Source: Hygrophila difformis (lineage: Eukaryota > Streptophyta > Magnoliopsida > Lamiales > Acanthaceae). From it: a stretch of 64,000 bases of DNA. Shown here one piece after another: positions 21,288 through 32,251 of this stretch. How positions within the stretch are numbered: position 1 is the stretch's first letter; each line of letters opens with the position of its first letter. The DNA lies in contig JAOANR010000002.1 in assembly GCA_030278955.1 (NCBI GenBank), positions 15,646,238 to 15,710,237 of the forward strand, in the 5' to 3' direction. The notes under the pieces are model-generated. The model had not been told where the DNA came from, searched no databases, and saw only the letters and a list, made by a program, of their open reading frames with translations. Position numbers and translations under genes: made by a program.

Positions 21288-24049
21288 TGTAACACCCCGG
21301 ATTTGATAACCCATGCCGGGATGTCACCGCCACATCTCCCTAGCAAGACACGACTTCCCGAGCTCACTAAGGAGATGCAAGGCTTATGGGTACGTAAAAG
21401 ATTTTAAAAACATTTCAATATTGAGTCCGGAAAATAATAATACTTAGTTTCAAAATACGGAATAGCAATCAACCATGCACGTCAAGAGTAAATAATGCAG
21501 CGGAGAGTAATCACGGCCAACACGGCCAAACCTCGGGTTCAACAGGCCCGGTAAAACAGTAGTAAAATGCAGTGAATAAAAATGTTCATAAAAGTTTTTC
21601 CCCAAGTGCATGTGCATGCGTCACTCGACATACTCTATAAAAGAAAAATGACAACGGGTTTATCAGTATAAAAATATACCGAGTAAGTTAATCCCTAATT
21701 AAACAATTTAAGGGGTTACATGTGTTTGATTTAAATTACACTTTTCATGCATTACGAAATTAATTTAGAATTTATAGTTTACTCGCAGCGAAAGAACACG
21801 ATTAATTTATTCAAGATGAGAATACATAATTTAAGGACTTAATTTAAAAGCGTAATTTAAAAGAATAATTTAAGAACGTAATTTAGAAGTATAATTTAAA
21901 ACATGATAAATAAATTTAAGCATAATTAAACACGCACACAAGTCTTTTATATTTTATCCCGCAAACTAAGAAGAGGACACCATACCGGGGAGATCACTAA
22001 CGAGGAAATCTCAAATCGTAGGACCACTAACGAGGCAGTCCAAATAAATGGGAGACCACTAACGAGGCAGTCTCAAAGATAGTAGGACCACTAACGAGGC
22101 AATCCAAATAACACAGCGCGCGAGATCACTAACGAGGCAATCTCAGATAGTAGGGAGACCACTAACGAGGCAGTCTCAAAATAATAATAGCATGAAGATC
22201 GGCTCAGCCTAGAGAACGGGATTTTTCGAAAGTTCATATTTCAATGTTTACAAAATATTCGATATCGCATTTCGTAGTTCGAGTTTTCTCAAGTTCGAAA
22301 AATCTGATTCGTCACAGTTTACGGCTTTCTTAATTAAAAATTCATATTTTAACCAAACATTCTGAAATTTACACAGTAGCTCGAGAACGCACATACGAAC
22401 AACTTTCATGTTTTAAGTTTTTGAAAATAAGGTTTCGAAGTGAGTCAAATTCCGAGATCTTTACAAAAGAAGAATTCTGCCCAAAGGACTGATTCCGTCA
22501 CAGTTTCGTGCAACGCCGATTAAAAATTCATTTCAAATCCATTTGGTCCGAAATTTTTACAGGATGTACACAACACCTTAATGAGAAACTTTAATGTTTT
22601 AAGATTTTGGAAATAATGAGTTTTAGATGTTCAAAAGTCGACACCAAAACGCTACTTACGCGCAGATTCAAAAATCGGTTTAGAACAGGTTCTGAAATCG
22701 TCCGTTTTGACATATCAAATGAACTCCAAAATTCATGAAATTTTATATGCATAATCTAAACATAATTATCTACAACTTTTGTTTAGAAATGCAAAGTTGA
22801 ATCGATCTAGAAATGGGTGAAAAATATGCATCAAGTCGAGTCAATGGATCTGTCCAGATTTCAAACGTTCGGTTTTATTACAGAAAATTTACGGTATGAT
22901 TTGGGATATCAAATCTTTATGTCAATGGCTGAAATTTGGACATAAAGTAGATTAGAGTCTTATGAACAAAATCTATGTTGAAAAGTTTTTGGTTTGAATT
23001 CCCGAAGGTCTGGTTTTAGGCGAGTCTCTAAAATTGGTCGGAAATAGGGTTTTTGAAAACCGATTTTAGTTACGAGTCTAGATCTTAAGTTTTAAACGAC
23101 AATAAACCACAAAAATTGAAGAGTAAGGTCTTAACTTACTTAGTTAGAGAATAGGGTCAAAGTGAGGGCTTTCCGGTCGTCCTAAGGTCGCGACGAACGG
23201 CCAACTTCTCCGATCGCTTTTTGTTCGTCCCCCGACGTGAAATTGTAGCAAAGAAAAGGATGTTAGATTTTGATTTTTTAAGGTTTATGAACGAACTAAA
23301 CACTATACCATAACTTACCAAAGGTCTAGAAGGCAGAGGCTTTGTCCTGGTCGTCCCGTCGTCGCCGGAATACTCGCCAGAAAGTGGACTCGAAAGGGTT
23401 TCGGCTTGGAGAGGAAGATTGAAGGGGAATGACTTATGTTTTCTGTGAAAATGGGGATGAGGACGCCCCCAATACCCACTTTAGCCTTTCCTAAGGCTAT
23501 TATCCGGTTGCCATTGATAGGGATCGGATTTTTGGCAAGAAAATCGCCATGGAAGGAAAGTTTACACCTCCTGCACCTCTGGCGCGGTGGTGACGCGCAC
23601 GTATAGGGATGTCCGCGCGGAGCACGCGCGACCATTCCTGGGACGCGTCTCCTCATGCCGCGCGGTGGCCGCGCGGCGGCGCGCGGAGGCCGCGTGACGG
23701 CCGGACCGGCCGGTTCGGCAGTTCGTGTGGTCCGTCGGGTCTTTTCTTCTTTTCTCTATCGGTTTTCTATCCTCTACGTGTTTGGCTCGACTCCTCGGGT
23801 CGTTTCCGGTTCGAAATCTTTATCTTAAATTCGTTACGAGCTCGGGTTTAACGCTCGTAACATTTCTGTGCCATAATTAATCTAGTTAAATTAGTTCCAA
23901 TTCCTCTTAACGTTTTTGTGATTTATTTTGTGATTTATTTTGTGACTGAACTTAGAATTTAGTTTTCCAAGCTGCCTACGTACCCTGTGAAGGGATCAAG
24001 TCATGACGTAGTTCAAAACAATTTGAATTTGTTTTTCTTGGGTGTTACA
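21288..24049 (-). repeat. Right LTR of element A (5' LTR in sense direction)
   Basis: It runs from TGTAACACCCC to GGTGTTACA, 2762 bp, collinear with 12512-15250. In sense direction the GC-rich patch around 23655-23715 lies within the first 400 bases (U3). The hairpin array is at 21990-22177. Confidence 0.9.
21990..22177 (-). repeat. Constant-loop hairpin array, right LTR of A (6 units)
   Basis: These are the same six units as at 13214-13401. The last unit here keeps the complete GAGAC/GTCTC stem, while the first unit has GAGGAAATCTC, a change in the loop, not in the stem. Confidence 0.9.
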
Positions 24050-24096
24050 ATCGGGAGAGAATTACTTTGGCTCTTTTTAGAGATAGAAATTCACCC

Positions 24097-24770
24097 AAGT
24101 AAGGAGGGCATCTGTTGGGGCCACAAGAGTAGTGGGCCGAGATAGAGTGATTGGGCCATGTAAAATGGGCCAGAAGAGGAGTTTACAAAGAAAATAGAGT
24201 CAAGTTGGAGTGGGCCGAAAGATAACCAATGGACGAATGGGACGAAGCACGGAATCCAGACGAAAGGAGAATCTCAGGGGCGAGAGATTTCGGCCAAAAT
24301 GAGATCAAAGCAGCCGATATGAAGAGGGTAAAGGTCGGCTCGAAGAAATTGGCCGGAGAGCGATTACCAAAGCTCCGGCTATAAATAGGGGATGCCATGC
24401 ACATAATTAGGAGAGACCAATCCAATCTCCAAATTCCTTTATCAAATTTAATTCTTTGTATCTTTACTGCTTTCTTTACAGCTTTCCTTTACAGTTTTTC
24501 CTAGACTCTAGCTTAGCTTGTAGCGATTAATTTCCAAATCCGTCGTTGTTCCTTAGCAACCGGTAGTTTGGTTCCAGTTTTCCCGGTGAATTCGCCGTTG
24601 TTCCTTAACAACCGGTAGATTCCCCATTGTACCTAGTTTGCCATTATAATCTCATTGAATATTCAGTCAAGTTTGGGCGTAATTAGTCAAGTTTGGGCGC
24701 ATTATCGTTAATCCGGACCCGTAATCGGTTTGATCCTTTTCCGATAGCCTCCTTTGAGGAGAAAAATGTC
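24097..24770 (+). repeat. PPT and partial LTR of a Tat-like element (right flank of element A)
   Basis: The purine-rich AAGTAAGGAGGGCATC directly precedes TGTTGGGGCCAC at 24113, a typical PPT/LTR junction. TATAAATAGGGG at about 24381 is a promoter-like TATA box. Short direct repeats occur further on: GTTGTTCCTTA-CAACCGGTAG at about 24545 and 24598, and GTCAAGTTTGGGCG at about 24667 and 24687. I could not fix the right end; 24770 is approximate. Before insertion of A this was contiguous with 12511 and the antisense PMD pseudogene. Confidence 0.5.
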
Positions 24771-24959
24771 CTTTGCTCGACGCAAGCCAAACAGCTAGTC
24801 TACTTAAGGTTAGGTCAGACCAGCCATTTTTTATAAATAGACTAGACTTGGGCTATTTTAAAAATCTATATAGCTATATATGTAGGGTCAGCTGGTTAGG
24901 CTTTATAAAAAGCCCATTATGCCTACCATGTCGGACTCTTTATCATTATTATTATAAGT

Positions 24960-26050
24960 ATGCATATGTTGAGATAATAATTTTGTTAGGCCATCAGAAT
25001 GAGTATTTCCAGATTTTGACCATTATTTTTTTCACTTAGAGTTTTGAGCCACTATAAGGATATTAGGCAAGAAAAGGGCCTAACGGACCGCGTGTTGTTC
25101 AATGTCTCCTTATGGCCCAAAAGTGGAAATCGCCTAATTCTGATGGCCTATTTAAGTTTTTTTATATATAATTAAAATAAATAATATTCCTTCAAGCCCA
25201 TTATTTATGTTCAACTTTCCTTTTTGCCCGCCCGAATTAAAGGGGAAAAAAAAAACCACTTAATAACAATGTGTTAAACCACATCTTGAGGCCAATTGCT
25301 AAAATAAGGTTGCTCAGTGCCTCGGTATTCCTCTGTCACATCAATGTGTGCCTTCACATTGAAGACGCATCATCATCCCGATCTTCAATTTTGTTTCACT
25401 TTCTCTTGATAGTTGGAGAGTCCTTATTTTTTCTATTGTCATTCCGTAAAGAAATACTATATGTTAGCAATCGAAAAAATTGGTAGCTAATGTTTCTTTC
25501 CAAAAAGAATATATTTTTATTTTTGTTCTCTATATTTTATTTTCGTTTTATTGAGAGCCTAAGTCACACAAATTACAAAGGGGGTAGAGGGAATGGATAG
25601 GGGGCCGGGAGGAAAATCGAACCCCCAACCTTAGGTTGAGGGGTCACCGATGGGAATACACACATTGGTGTGACAGAGCAGTACACAACACAAGGCACTG
25701 AGCAACCTCATTTTAGTAGTTGGCATCGAGATATGGTTTGACACTTTATTATTAAGTGATATTTTTTTATTCGAAATGCCGGAAAAGGAAAGTAACATAA
25801 ATAATGGGTTGGAATGAATATTATTTATCTTAATTACATAAAAAAAAACTTAAATAGGCCATCAGAATGATGCGATTTCTACTTTTAGACCATAAGGAGG
25901 CGATTTGAACAACACGCGGCCTACTTTGGCCATTTTTCTGGGTCCGACATATGTGTCGTGGCCAAAACATTAAATGAAAAAATAATAGCCAAAATTCGGA
26001 AATGACTTATTTTGATGGCCTAAAAGAATTATTATTTCGTATATGTTTAT
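24960..26050. mobile_element. Long inverted-repeat (foldback or MULE-like) element
   Basis: Two arms of roughly 400 bp (about 24960-25370 and 25640-26050) are reverse complements with moderate divergence. Matching pairs include TTAGGCCATCA at 24986 with TGATGGCCTAA at about 26012, CGCGTGTTGTTC at 25090 with GAACAACACGCG at 25907, and GGTTGCTCAGTGCC at 25308 with GGCACTGAGCAACC at 25694. The centre (25370-25640) is AT-rich with no gene. I see no transposase and no clean target duplication. Weak inverted similarity may continue outwards to about 24790 and 26280. Confidence 0.65.
25540..25660 (-). repeat. Possible tRNA-derived SINE fragment inside the foldback element
   Basis: Read on the minus strand, GGGTTCGATTTTCC resembles a Pol III B box and is followed by CCCCCTATCC and TAATTTGTGTGACTT. 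A similar series (CCCCTATCCCTCCC...ATAATTTGTGTGACTTGGAC) occurs on the plus strand at 43528-43578. The call rests on these two related stretches only. Confidence 0.3.
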
Positions 26051-26539
26051 TGCATAAGAATAGGTGGTATTAATATTATTATTTTACGTAGAAGTAATTT
26101 GTAATTTAATCCTGGATTTTTAAAATATTTATAAATTTTTTCCCTACATGTAAAAATAGCTGAGGATGAGAATTCTAAATATGATTAATCAGGCTTTTAC
26201 AAGGCTTTAAACCTGACATATTTAAATAACTAGGTTCGAGCCTGACCAATTACCTTTAAGTTATTTTTTGCCAACTATGAATATCATACTTCCTCTGTTT
26301 TCATATTTTTGCTACGGCCCCAGAGTGCGTAGAGTCCAATGCACATTTTAAACGATTAATAACTAAAGTTCGGTACAAGGAAAAATTTTAAAAGTTCGAT
26401 ATTTAAAAACTACAAGACGAGACGAATCTAACAAAATCCCACTTGACTATATTTTAACTTGTAGAACTATAATAAAAATTGAAGGTAAAGCATTATAATG
26501 AATAGTAGCATAATTTGATTTTGAGCAATAATTTGAAAA
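26051..26539. other. AT-rich intergenic stretch, no gene seen
   Basis: Low-complexity AT-rich DNA. The part at 26185-26265 (GGCTTTTACAAGGC and the words around it) has weak inverted similarity to 24790-24930. No coding frame or RNA gene is supported. Confidence 0.5.
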
Positions 26540-26880
26540 CGGAGGCTGTATGTAGTAACTAAAAATACTAGAGGTTGCGACTAAGAAAACTAGATGTACA
26601 ACTAAGAATATCAGATGTAGCGACTAAAAATAGAAGATGTGGCGACAAAGAACATCACATGTAACAACTTAGAATACTAGAGGCAGCGACTGAGAATATT
26701 AGAGGTGGTAACCAAGAACACCACATGTAATAAGTACTTAAGGTAGCAATAAAGAACACCAAGTGTAGCAACTAAGAATATCAGATGTAGCAACTAAGAA
26801 TATCATAAGAGACTACTACAATACAAGATGTAGCGACTAAAAACATCAAAATAAGAATACTAGAGTAGAGGCGGCGACTA
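26540..26880. repeat. Degenerate short tandem repeat array (GATGTAGCGACTAAGAATA type)
   Basis: About fourteen imperfect copies of a roughly 22-25-bp unit, approximately AGATGTAGCGACTAAGAATA. The copia element inserted into it; the remainder continues at 43318-43380 (ATAACGACTAAAATA). Confidence 0.7.
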
Positions 26881-26885
26881 ACTAT

Positions 26886-27924
26886 TGTTGGAAATAAATG
26901 GCCTTTGGCCCATTAAAAAGTTGTGAATGGGAATCCCACATTGGATAGAGAAGGAAAAATTTTCCTCTTTATAAGGGATTATACTTTATAGAAGGTTGAA
27001 GAAATAAATAATGTTATACTCTATGGGCTACGTGCGCGTAGGGGGGTGCAAATCCGGCTCCAAACAAGCTTGGCTCGTATGCAAGCGCGACCTGCGGACA
27101 CGAATGCCGGACTGAAAAAGCCTTGAGGCATCGCGGGCCTCATCAACCAGGCTTTTGCTTCTTTCAGATTTAATTATTTTTATTTATTTCTTCTACTATT
27201 ACGAATTTGAATGAAAAAATGGCAATGGACGCAACCTTTGGCAGAGAGCTGCGAATTCAAATCAGAAAGCCACGAATTCAAACGAAAAGCAGCAAGTTCG
27301 AATGAATGGATGCGCATCCACCGAACCACCACATTGTTTCAGTGAAACAGGGCTAAGTGCGCGCGGGGGGGTGCAAATTCGGCTCCAAACAAGCTTGGCT
27401 CGTATGCAAGCGCGACCTGCGGACACGAATGCCGGACTGAAAAAGCCTTAAGGCATCGCGGGCCTGACCAACCCGGCTTTTGCTTCTTTCAGCTTTAATT
27501 ATTTTTATTTATTTCTTCTACTATTACGAATTTGAATGGAAAAATGGCGATGGAAGCAACATTTGGCAGAGAGCTGCGAATTCAAATCAGAAAGCCACGA
27601 ATTCAAAGGAAAAGCAACAAGTTCGAATGAATGGCTGCGCATTCACCGAACCACCACATTGTTTCATTGAAACAATGGCAAATCTCGGCCATCTATAAAT
27701 AAAGTGCCATGCTTCATTCCAATTCACTCATTCGAAAAATCCAACAAACACAAGCATTCTGCCATCGTCCATCGTTCCAGTTCGCCGTCGTTAATCTGTT
27801 GTATCCTGGGAAACAATTGCACCGATACGCAAGCAGTATTGTTTTAAGGAAATCATTGAATAATGATCCTCGGATTCCATTTCAAGCGTTGTGCATCCGA
27901 AGTTCACACCCTATTTTCGTAACA
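26886..27924 (+). repeat. 5' LTR of the copia element, with internal 325-bp duplication
   Basis: It matches the 3' LTR (42619-43317) but is about 340 bp longer, because a 325-bp stretch is tandemly duplicated: GGTGCAAATCCGGCTCC at 27045 recurs near 27370 as GGTGCAAATTCGGCTCC. Within the duplicated part are the words GAATTCAAA and the G run. TATAAATAAAG at about 27695 is a promoter-like TATA box. Immediately after the LTR I see no tRNA-Met PBS. Confidence 0.85.
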
Positions 27925-27958
27925 TTCTTAAAACAATATTCTACTTCGAACTTACGCT

Positions 27959-28402
27959 ATGGCCGATTCATCCTCGAACAACAATGCAGTCACTTACAAC
28001 GACATCACCCACGAGTTACGTCATGCTTGTAGAGATGCTGCTAATGATAGGGGCCGTATAAGGTCTTTGGAGGACAGGACATCAAAATTGGACCTAGAAA
28101 ATGATCCGACTATCGGTCGTCAAACCACACTTGAGACTCAATTCGATGACCTTCAGCATCATGTTCATATGCTGCAAGACAGGATGTTTGCACTCGAGGA
28201 AGTTGTGATGGGGCTTAAAAACCAGCTCAATCCTAAGAACGAGGAGGAGGAAGAAGAGGAGGAGGAACCCCAGGAGCCAGTTGACATTGAGGAGGAGGAC
28301 CCGGGAGAGGTGGTGGAGGACCCACCGATACCCCTCGACACCGATGAGGAGTATGAGCATGATAGGAGGCTTTTGGGCTATTCACCTGATTACCTGCTTT
28401 AG
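27959..28402 (+). CDS. Acidic coiled-coil ORF at the 5' end of the copia element
   Basis: An intact frame of 147 residues, MADSSSNN to SPDYLL, starts 34 bp after the 5' LTR where a copia element should have its PBS leader and gag. Residues about 25-90 show a heptad-like pattern (IRSLEDRTSKLDLE, LETQFDDLQHHVHMLQ, MFALEEVVMGLKNQL). They are followed by an almost uninterrupted acidic run (EEEEEEEEEPQEPVDIEEED) and a Pro/Asp tail. It lacks the gag fold, the CCHC knuckle and the protease motif. I do not recognise it. The layout (coiled coil, then acidic tail) recalls the extra ORF of element B, but I see no direct sequence match. It may be a fragment of another element's leader ORF joined by recombination. 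Confidence 0.5.
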   Translation: MADSSSNNNAVTYNDITHELRHACRDAANDRGRIRSLEDRTSKLDLENDPTIGRQTTLETQFDDLQHHVHMLQDRMFALEEVVMGLKNQLNPKNEEEEEEEEEPQEPVDIEEEDPGEVVEDPPIPLDTDEEYEHDRRLLGYSPDYLL

Positions 28403-28423
28403 GCTGTAACGTTTCTATTCCTG

Positions 28424-29466
28424 TTGATGCACCACATATTGTGTATCTTATTACTTCTAGTACCACATCTTGTCTTGTATGTGCCAGAAGTTCGCAAGAA
28501 TCTTGTGTCCGGATACATGATGAACAAAGGTGGCTTTAGGGCCGTGTATGAATCCGACAAGGTTATTTTGTCAAAGTTTGGAGTATTTGTTGGGAAAAGA
28601 TGTGCAACAATCGAAGGATTGTTCAAACTAAATGTAATGCCTATTATTGACAATAATAATATTTCTTCGACTTACTTGCTTGAGTCTTCAAATGTATGGC
28701 ATGGTAGATTGGGTCATGTTAATTTTGATTCGATATGTCGATTAATTAACTTGAATCATATCCCAACATTCCAAATCGACTCTAAACACAAAGGTGAAAT
28801 TTATGTTGAGGCAAAATTAACAAGAACATCATTTCAATCAGTGCAACGAAACACTGAACCGCTTGAACTAATCCATACCGACGTTTGTGATTTGAAAAAT
28901 GTTCAAACACGAGGGGGTAATAAATATTTTATTACTTTTATTGGCGATAGCACTAAATATTGTTATATATTTTTGCTAAAGAGCGAAGATGAAGCTCTTG
29001 AAAAATTTATTCTTTACAAAAATGAAGTTGAAAATCAACTCGGTAAAAAGATTAAGAAGTGATAGAGGTGGTGAATATCAAGTACCGATTGGTAACTTTT
29101 GCGCACAACATGGAATAATTCATGAAGTGACTGCACCTTATTCACCTCAATTCAATGGAGTAGCCGAAAGGAAAAATAAAACATTAAAATAAATGATGAA
29201 TGCAATGTTACTAAGTTCGGGACTACCTCCCAATATGTGGGGAGAAGCTATCTTGTCGGGAAACTATTTATTAAATAGAATTCCTCAAAAAACCGAAGAC
29301 AAGACTCCATATCAATTATGGAAAGGAAAGAGACCATCATATAAATACTTAAAAGTGTGGGGGTGTCTCGCAAAGGTAGCAGTGCCTGCACCGTAAACCG
29401 TAAAAATTTGTCATAAAACGGTGGACTGTATTTTCATTGGTTATGCACATAATAGTAGTGCTTATC
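28424..29466 (+). pseudogene. Copia pre-integrase and integrase (5' part of pol), broken
   Basis: The frame begins within the pre-integrase region (LYVPEVRKNLVSG, then WHGRLGH) and passes into the integrase. In the zinc finger the usual Cys pair after HK is lost: the sequence reads HKGEIYVEAK, so both ligands are replaced (Gly and Tyr). The DDE core follows: D in HTDVCDL, D in the region around IKKLRSDRGGEY (joined across a frameshift near 29055), and E in the GVAERKN box. Stops occur at 29190 (LK*MMNAM) and 29394. The frame is finally cut by element B at 29466. Confidence 0.85.
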
Positions 29467-32228
29467 TGTAACACCCCGGATTTGATAACCCAGGCCGGGA
29501 TGTCACCGCCGCATTTCCCTAGTAAGACACGGCTTCCCGAGCTCGCTAAGGAAATGCAAGGCTTGTGGGTATGAAAAAGATTTAAAACATTTCAAGATTT
29601 AGTCCGGAAAATTTATAATACTTAGTACGATAGTAGAAATTATCACGTGCGGAAAATAAATAAAGTAAGTGCAGCGGAAAGTAAATCACGGCCAACATGG
29701 CCAAATCCTCGGGTTTAACAGACCCGGTAAAAACAGTACTATGATGCAGAAAGCGAAAATGTTCATAAATAATTCCCCCAAGTGCATGCGTATGCGTCAC
29801 TCGACATACTCTGTAAAAGAAAAATGACAACGGTTGTCAGTATAAAAATATACTGAGTAAGTTAATCCCTAACTAACAAATAAAAGGGGTTACAGGTGTT
29901 TAAACTAAAGATTTCGCTTACCGTACGAGAATCTAAAATACATGATTTATTTGCAGCGGAAAAACATGATTAAAGAACTTAATTTTAAAAGCGTAATTTA
30001 AAGCATAATTTAAGATGCATAAATTTTAAATACATAATTAAAGACAGTATAAATACGATTTAAGCATAATGAAACACTCACACGAGTCTTTTACTTTTCA
30101 TCCCGTAAACTAAGAAGAGGACACCATACCGGGAGATCACTAACGAGGCAATCTCAACATAGGACCACTAACGAGGCAGTCCAAACAATGGGAGACCACT
30201 AACGAGGCAGTCTCAAAGATAGTAGGACCACTAACGAGGCGATCCAAAAAGATAGTAGGACCACTAACGAGGCGATCCACAAATACAGCGCGCGAGATCA
30301 CTAACGAGGCAATCTCAGATAGTAAGGAGACCACTAACGAGGCAGTCTCAAAGATAATGATAGTATGAAGATCGGCTCAGCCTAGTGAACGGGATTTTTC
30401 GAAAGTTCGTATTTCAAAGTTATCAAATGATCGATATCGCGTTTTCATAGTTCGAGTTTTCTCAAGTTCGAAAAATCCTATTCGAGGCAGTTTACGCCTT
30501 TCTTAATTTAAAATTCGTCTTTTCTCCAAAAATTCCGAAACTTTGCCAGTAATTCAAAATCACACACACGAACAACTTTCATGTTTTAAGTTTTTGGAAA
30601 TAAGGTTCCGAAGTGAGTTGAAATTTGAGTTTATTGCAAAGAATAATTTATGTCTTGAAAACTGTTTCCGTCACAGGTTCGTGCAACGCCGATTAAAAAT
30701 TCATTTCAAAACCAATCGATGTGAAATTTTTTACAGTAACTACACGACACATTAAGGAACAACTTTCATGTTTTAAGAATTTGGAAATAATGAATTCTTG
30801 GTACTCAAAAATCGAGTGCAACTCACTGCATACTCATGGCCCTTAAAACGATTTCAAAACAGTTTTAAAAACTTGGCCGTTTGACATATCAAATGAACAC
30901 CAAAATTCGTGAAATTTTATAGGCATAATCTAGACACAATTATCTACAACTTTTGTTTAGAAATGCAAAGTTAAATCATTCGAAAAATGGGTGAAAAACA
31001 TGCATCAAGTTGAATGAAGGAATCTGTCACAGAATTAAATTGTTCGGTTCGATACAGAAAGTTCACGGCGAAAATTGGGATAGCAAAACTTAATGTCAAC
31101 GGCTGAAATTTGGACACAAGATAGATAAAGGTGTTAGGAACAACTTTTATGTTGAAAAGTTTTCGGTTTGAATTCCCGAAGGTCGAGATTTTGGCGAGTC
31201 TTTAAAATTGGACGAAAATAGGGTTTTTGAAAACCGATTTTTGTTACAAGCCTATATCTCGAGATTTAAACAACAAACAACCACGAAAATTTGTGAGTAA
31301 GGTTTTAACTTACTTAGAATGATGATAGGGTCGCTGGGTTGGGTTTCCGGACGTCCTAGGGTCACGACGAACGGCCAACTTCTCCGATCGCTTTTTGTTC
31401 GTTTTCCGACGGAAAATCGTAGTAAGGAAAAAGGGTTAGAATATGAGTTTCTGAGATCTATGGACGAATTGAAACTTTGTACAATAGCTTACCAAGAGTC
31501 TAGAGGGCAGGGCTTGGTTCCTTTCGCCTTGCCGTCGCCGGAATACTTGCCGGAAAGTGAGTTCGGAGAGGTTTCGACTTGGAGAGGAATTTTGGAGGTG
31601 TTTAGGGTTAGGTTTTCTGAGAGTTAGGGGGAGGGGCGCCCCAAATCTGATCTTATGCCCTTCCCCATTGTTGTGATCGACTTGCCATTGATGGAGGTCG
31701 GATTTTTGGCAAGAAAATCGCCATGGAAGGAAAGTTTACACCTCCTGCACCTCTGGCGCGCTGGTGGCGCGCACATAGGCCTTTGTGCGCGCGGAGCACG
31801 CGTGGCCTGCCCTGGAGGCGCGACGCCCTTGGCCGCGCGGTGGCCGCGCGGCGGCGCGCGGGCAGCGCGGGCCGGCCGGACCGGCCGGTTCGGCGGTCCG
31901 CGTGTTTCGTCGGGTCTTCCCTCGCTTTCCCCTATCGGTTTTCTACGTGTTAGCTCGATTCCCTGGGTCGTCTTCGTTTCGGAATCTTCTCCTTAATCTC
32001 GTTACGAGTCCGGCTTATCGGTCGCAACATTTCCGGGTCCTACTTAGCCTAGTCTAAATTGGTTCCAACATCTCCTATCGTCCTTGTGATCTAATTCGTG
32101 ATGTATTTTGTGATTTATTTCGTGACTGAACTTAGAAATTAGTTCTAAGCTGCCTACGTACCCTGTGAAGGGATCAAGTCATGACGTAGTTCAAAACAAT
32201 TTGAATTTGTTTTTCCTCGGGTGTTACA
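29467..32228 (-). repeat. Left LTR of element B (3' LTR in sense direction)
   Basis: TGTAACACCCC...GGGTGTTACA, 2762 bp, apparently identical to 37490-40251. It contains a seven-unit hairpin array (30133-30349) and a GC-rich patch at about 31745-31905 with nested GGCCGG palindromes. Open frames inside it occur identically in both LTRs and overlap each other; I do not call them genes. Confidence 0.95.
30133..30349 (-). repeat. Constant-loop hairpin array, left LTR of B (7 units)
   Basis: Units with the core CACTAACGAGGC and complementary ends: GAGAT/ATCTC, GGAC/GTCC, GAGAC/GTCTC, GGAC/ATCC twice (wobble-paired on the sense strand, with the loop A changed to G), GAGAT/ATCTC, GAGAC/GTCTC. One unit more than in element A, by duplication of the fourth. 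Confidence 0.9.
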
Positions 32229-32243
32229 TCCTCCCCCCCTTAA
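32229..32243 (-). promoter_or_regulatory. Polypurine tract of element B
   Basis: The sense strand reads AAGGGGGGGAGGA immediately before the LTR start TGTAACACCC. It is the ordinary-length version of the overgrown tract in element A. Confidence 0.85.
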
Positions 32244-32251
32244 GAATACAG

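Larger units (their letters stand above)
12507..24054 (-). mobile_element. Ty3/gypsy chromovirus, Tekay/Del-like, element A with target-site duplication
   Basis: The element proper is 12512-24049 and reads on the minus strand. LTRs are 12512-15250 and 21288-24049, both bounded by TGTAACAC...GTGTTACA. The flanking 5-mers are AGCGG (12507-12511) and ATCGG (24050-24054), a target duplication with one mismatch. Order in sense direction: LTR, initiator tRNA-Met PBS, extra ORF, gag, PR-RT-RNaseH-INT with a degenerate chromodomain tail, PPT, LTR. The coding region has several stops and frameshifts, and the LTRs differ at scattered sites and small indels, so this is an older, dead copy than element B. 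Lineage is called from the double CCHC gag and from the pol C-terminus ending in [17 protein letters not shown]. Confidence 0.85.

Noticed and set aside
31655..32057. Overlapping frames in the GC-rich part of LTRs of A and B (also at 14811, 23609, 39678)
   Set aside because: Three overlapping frames in the same GC-rich patch, present only because stop codons are rare there; within LTRs, with no homology to a known protein.
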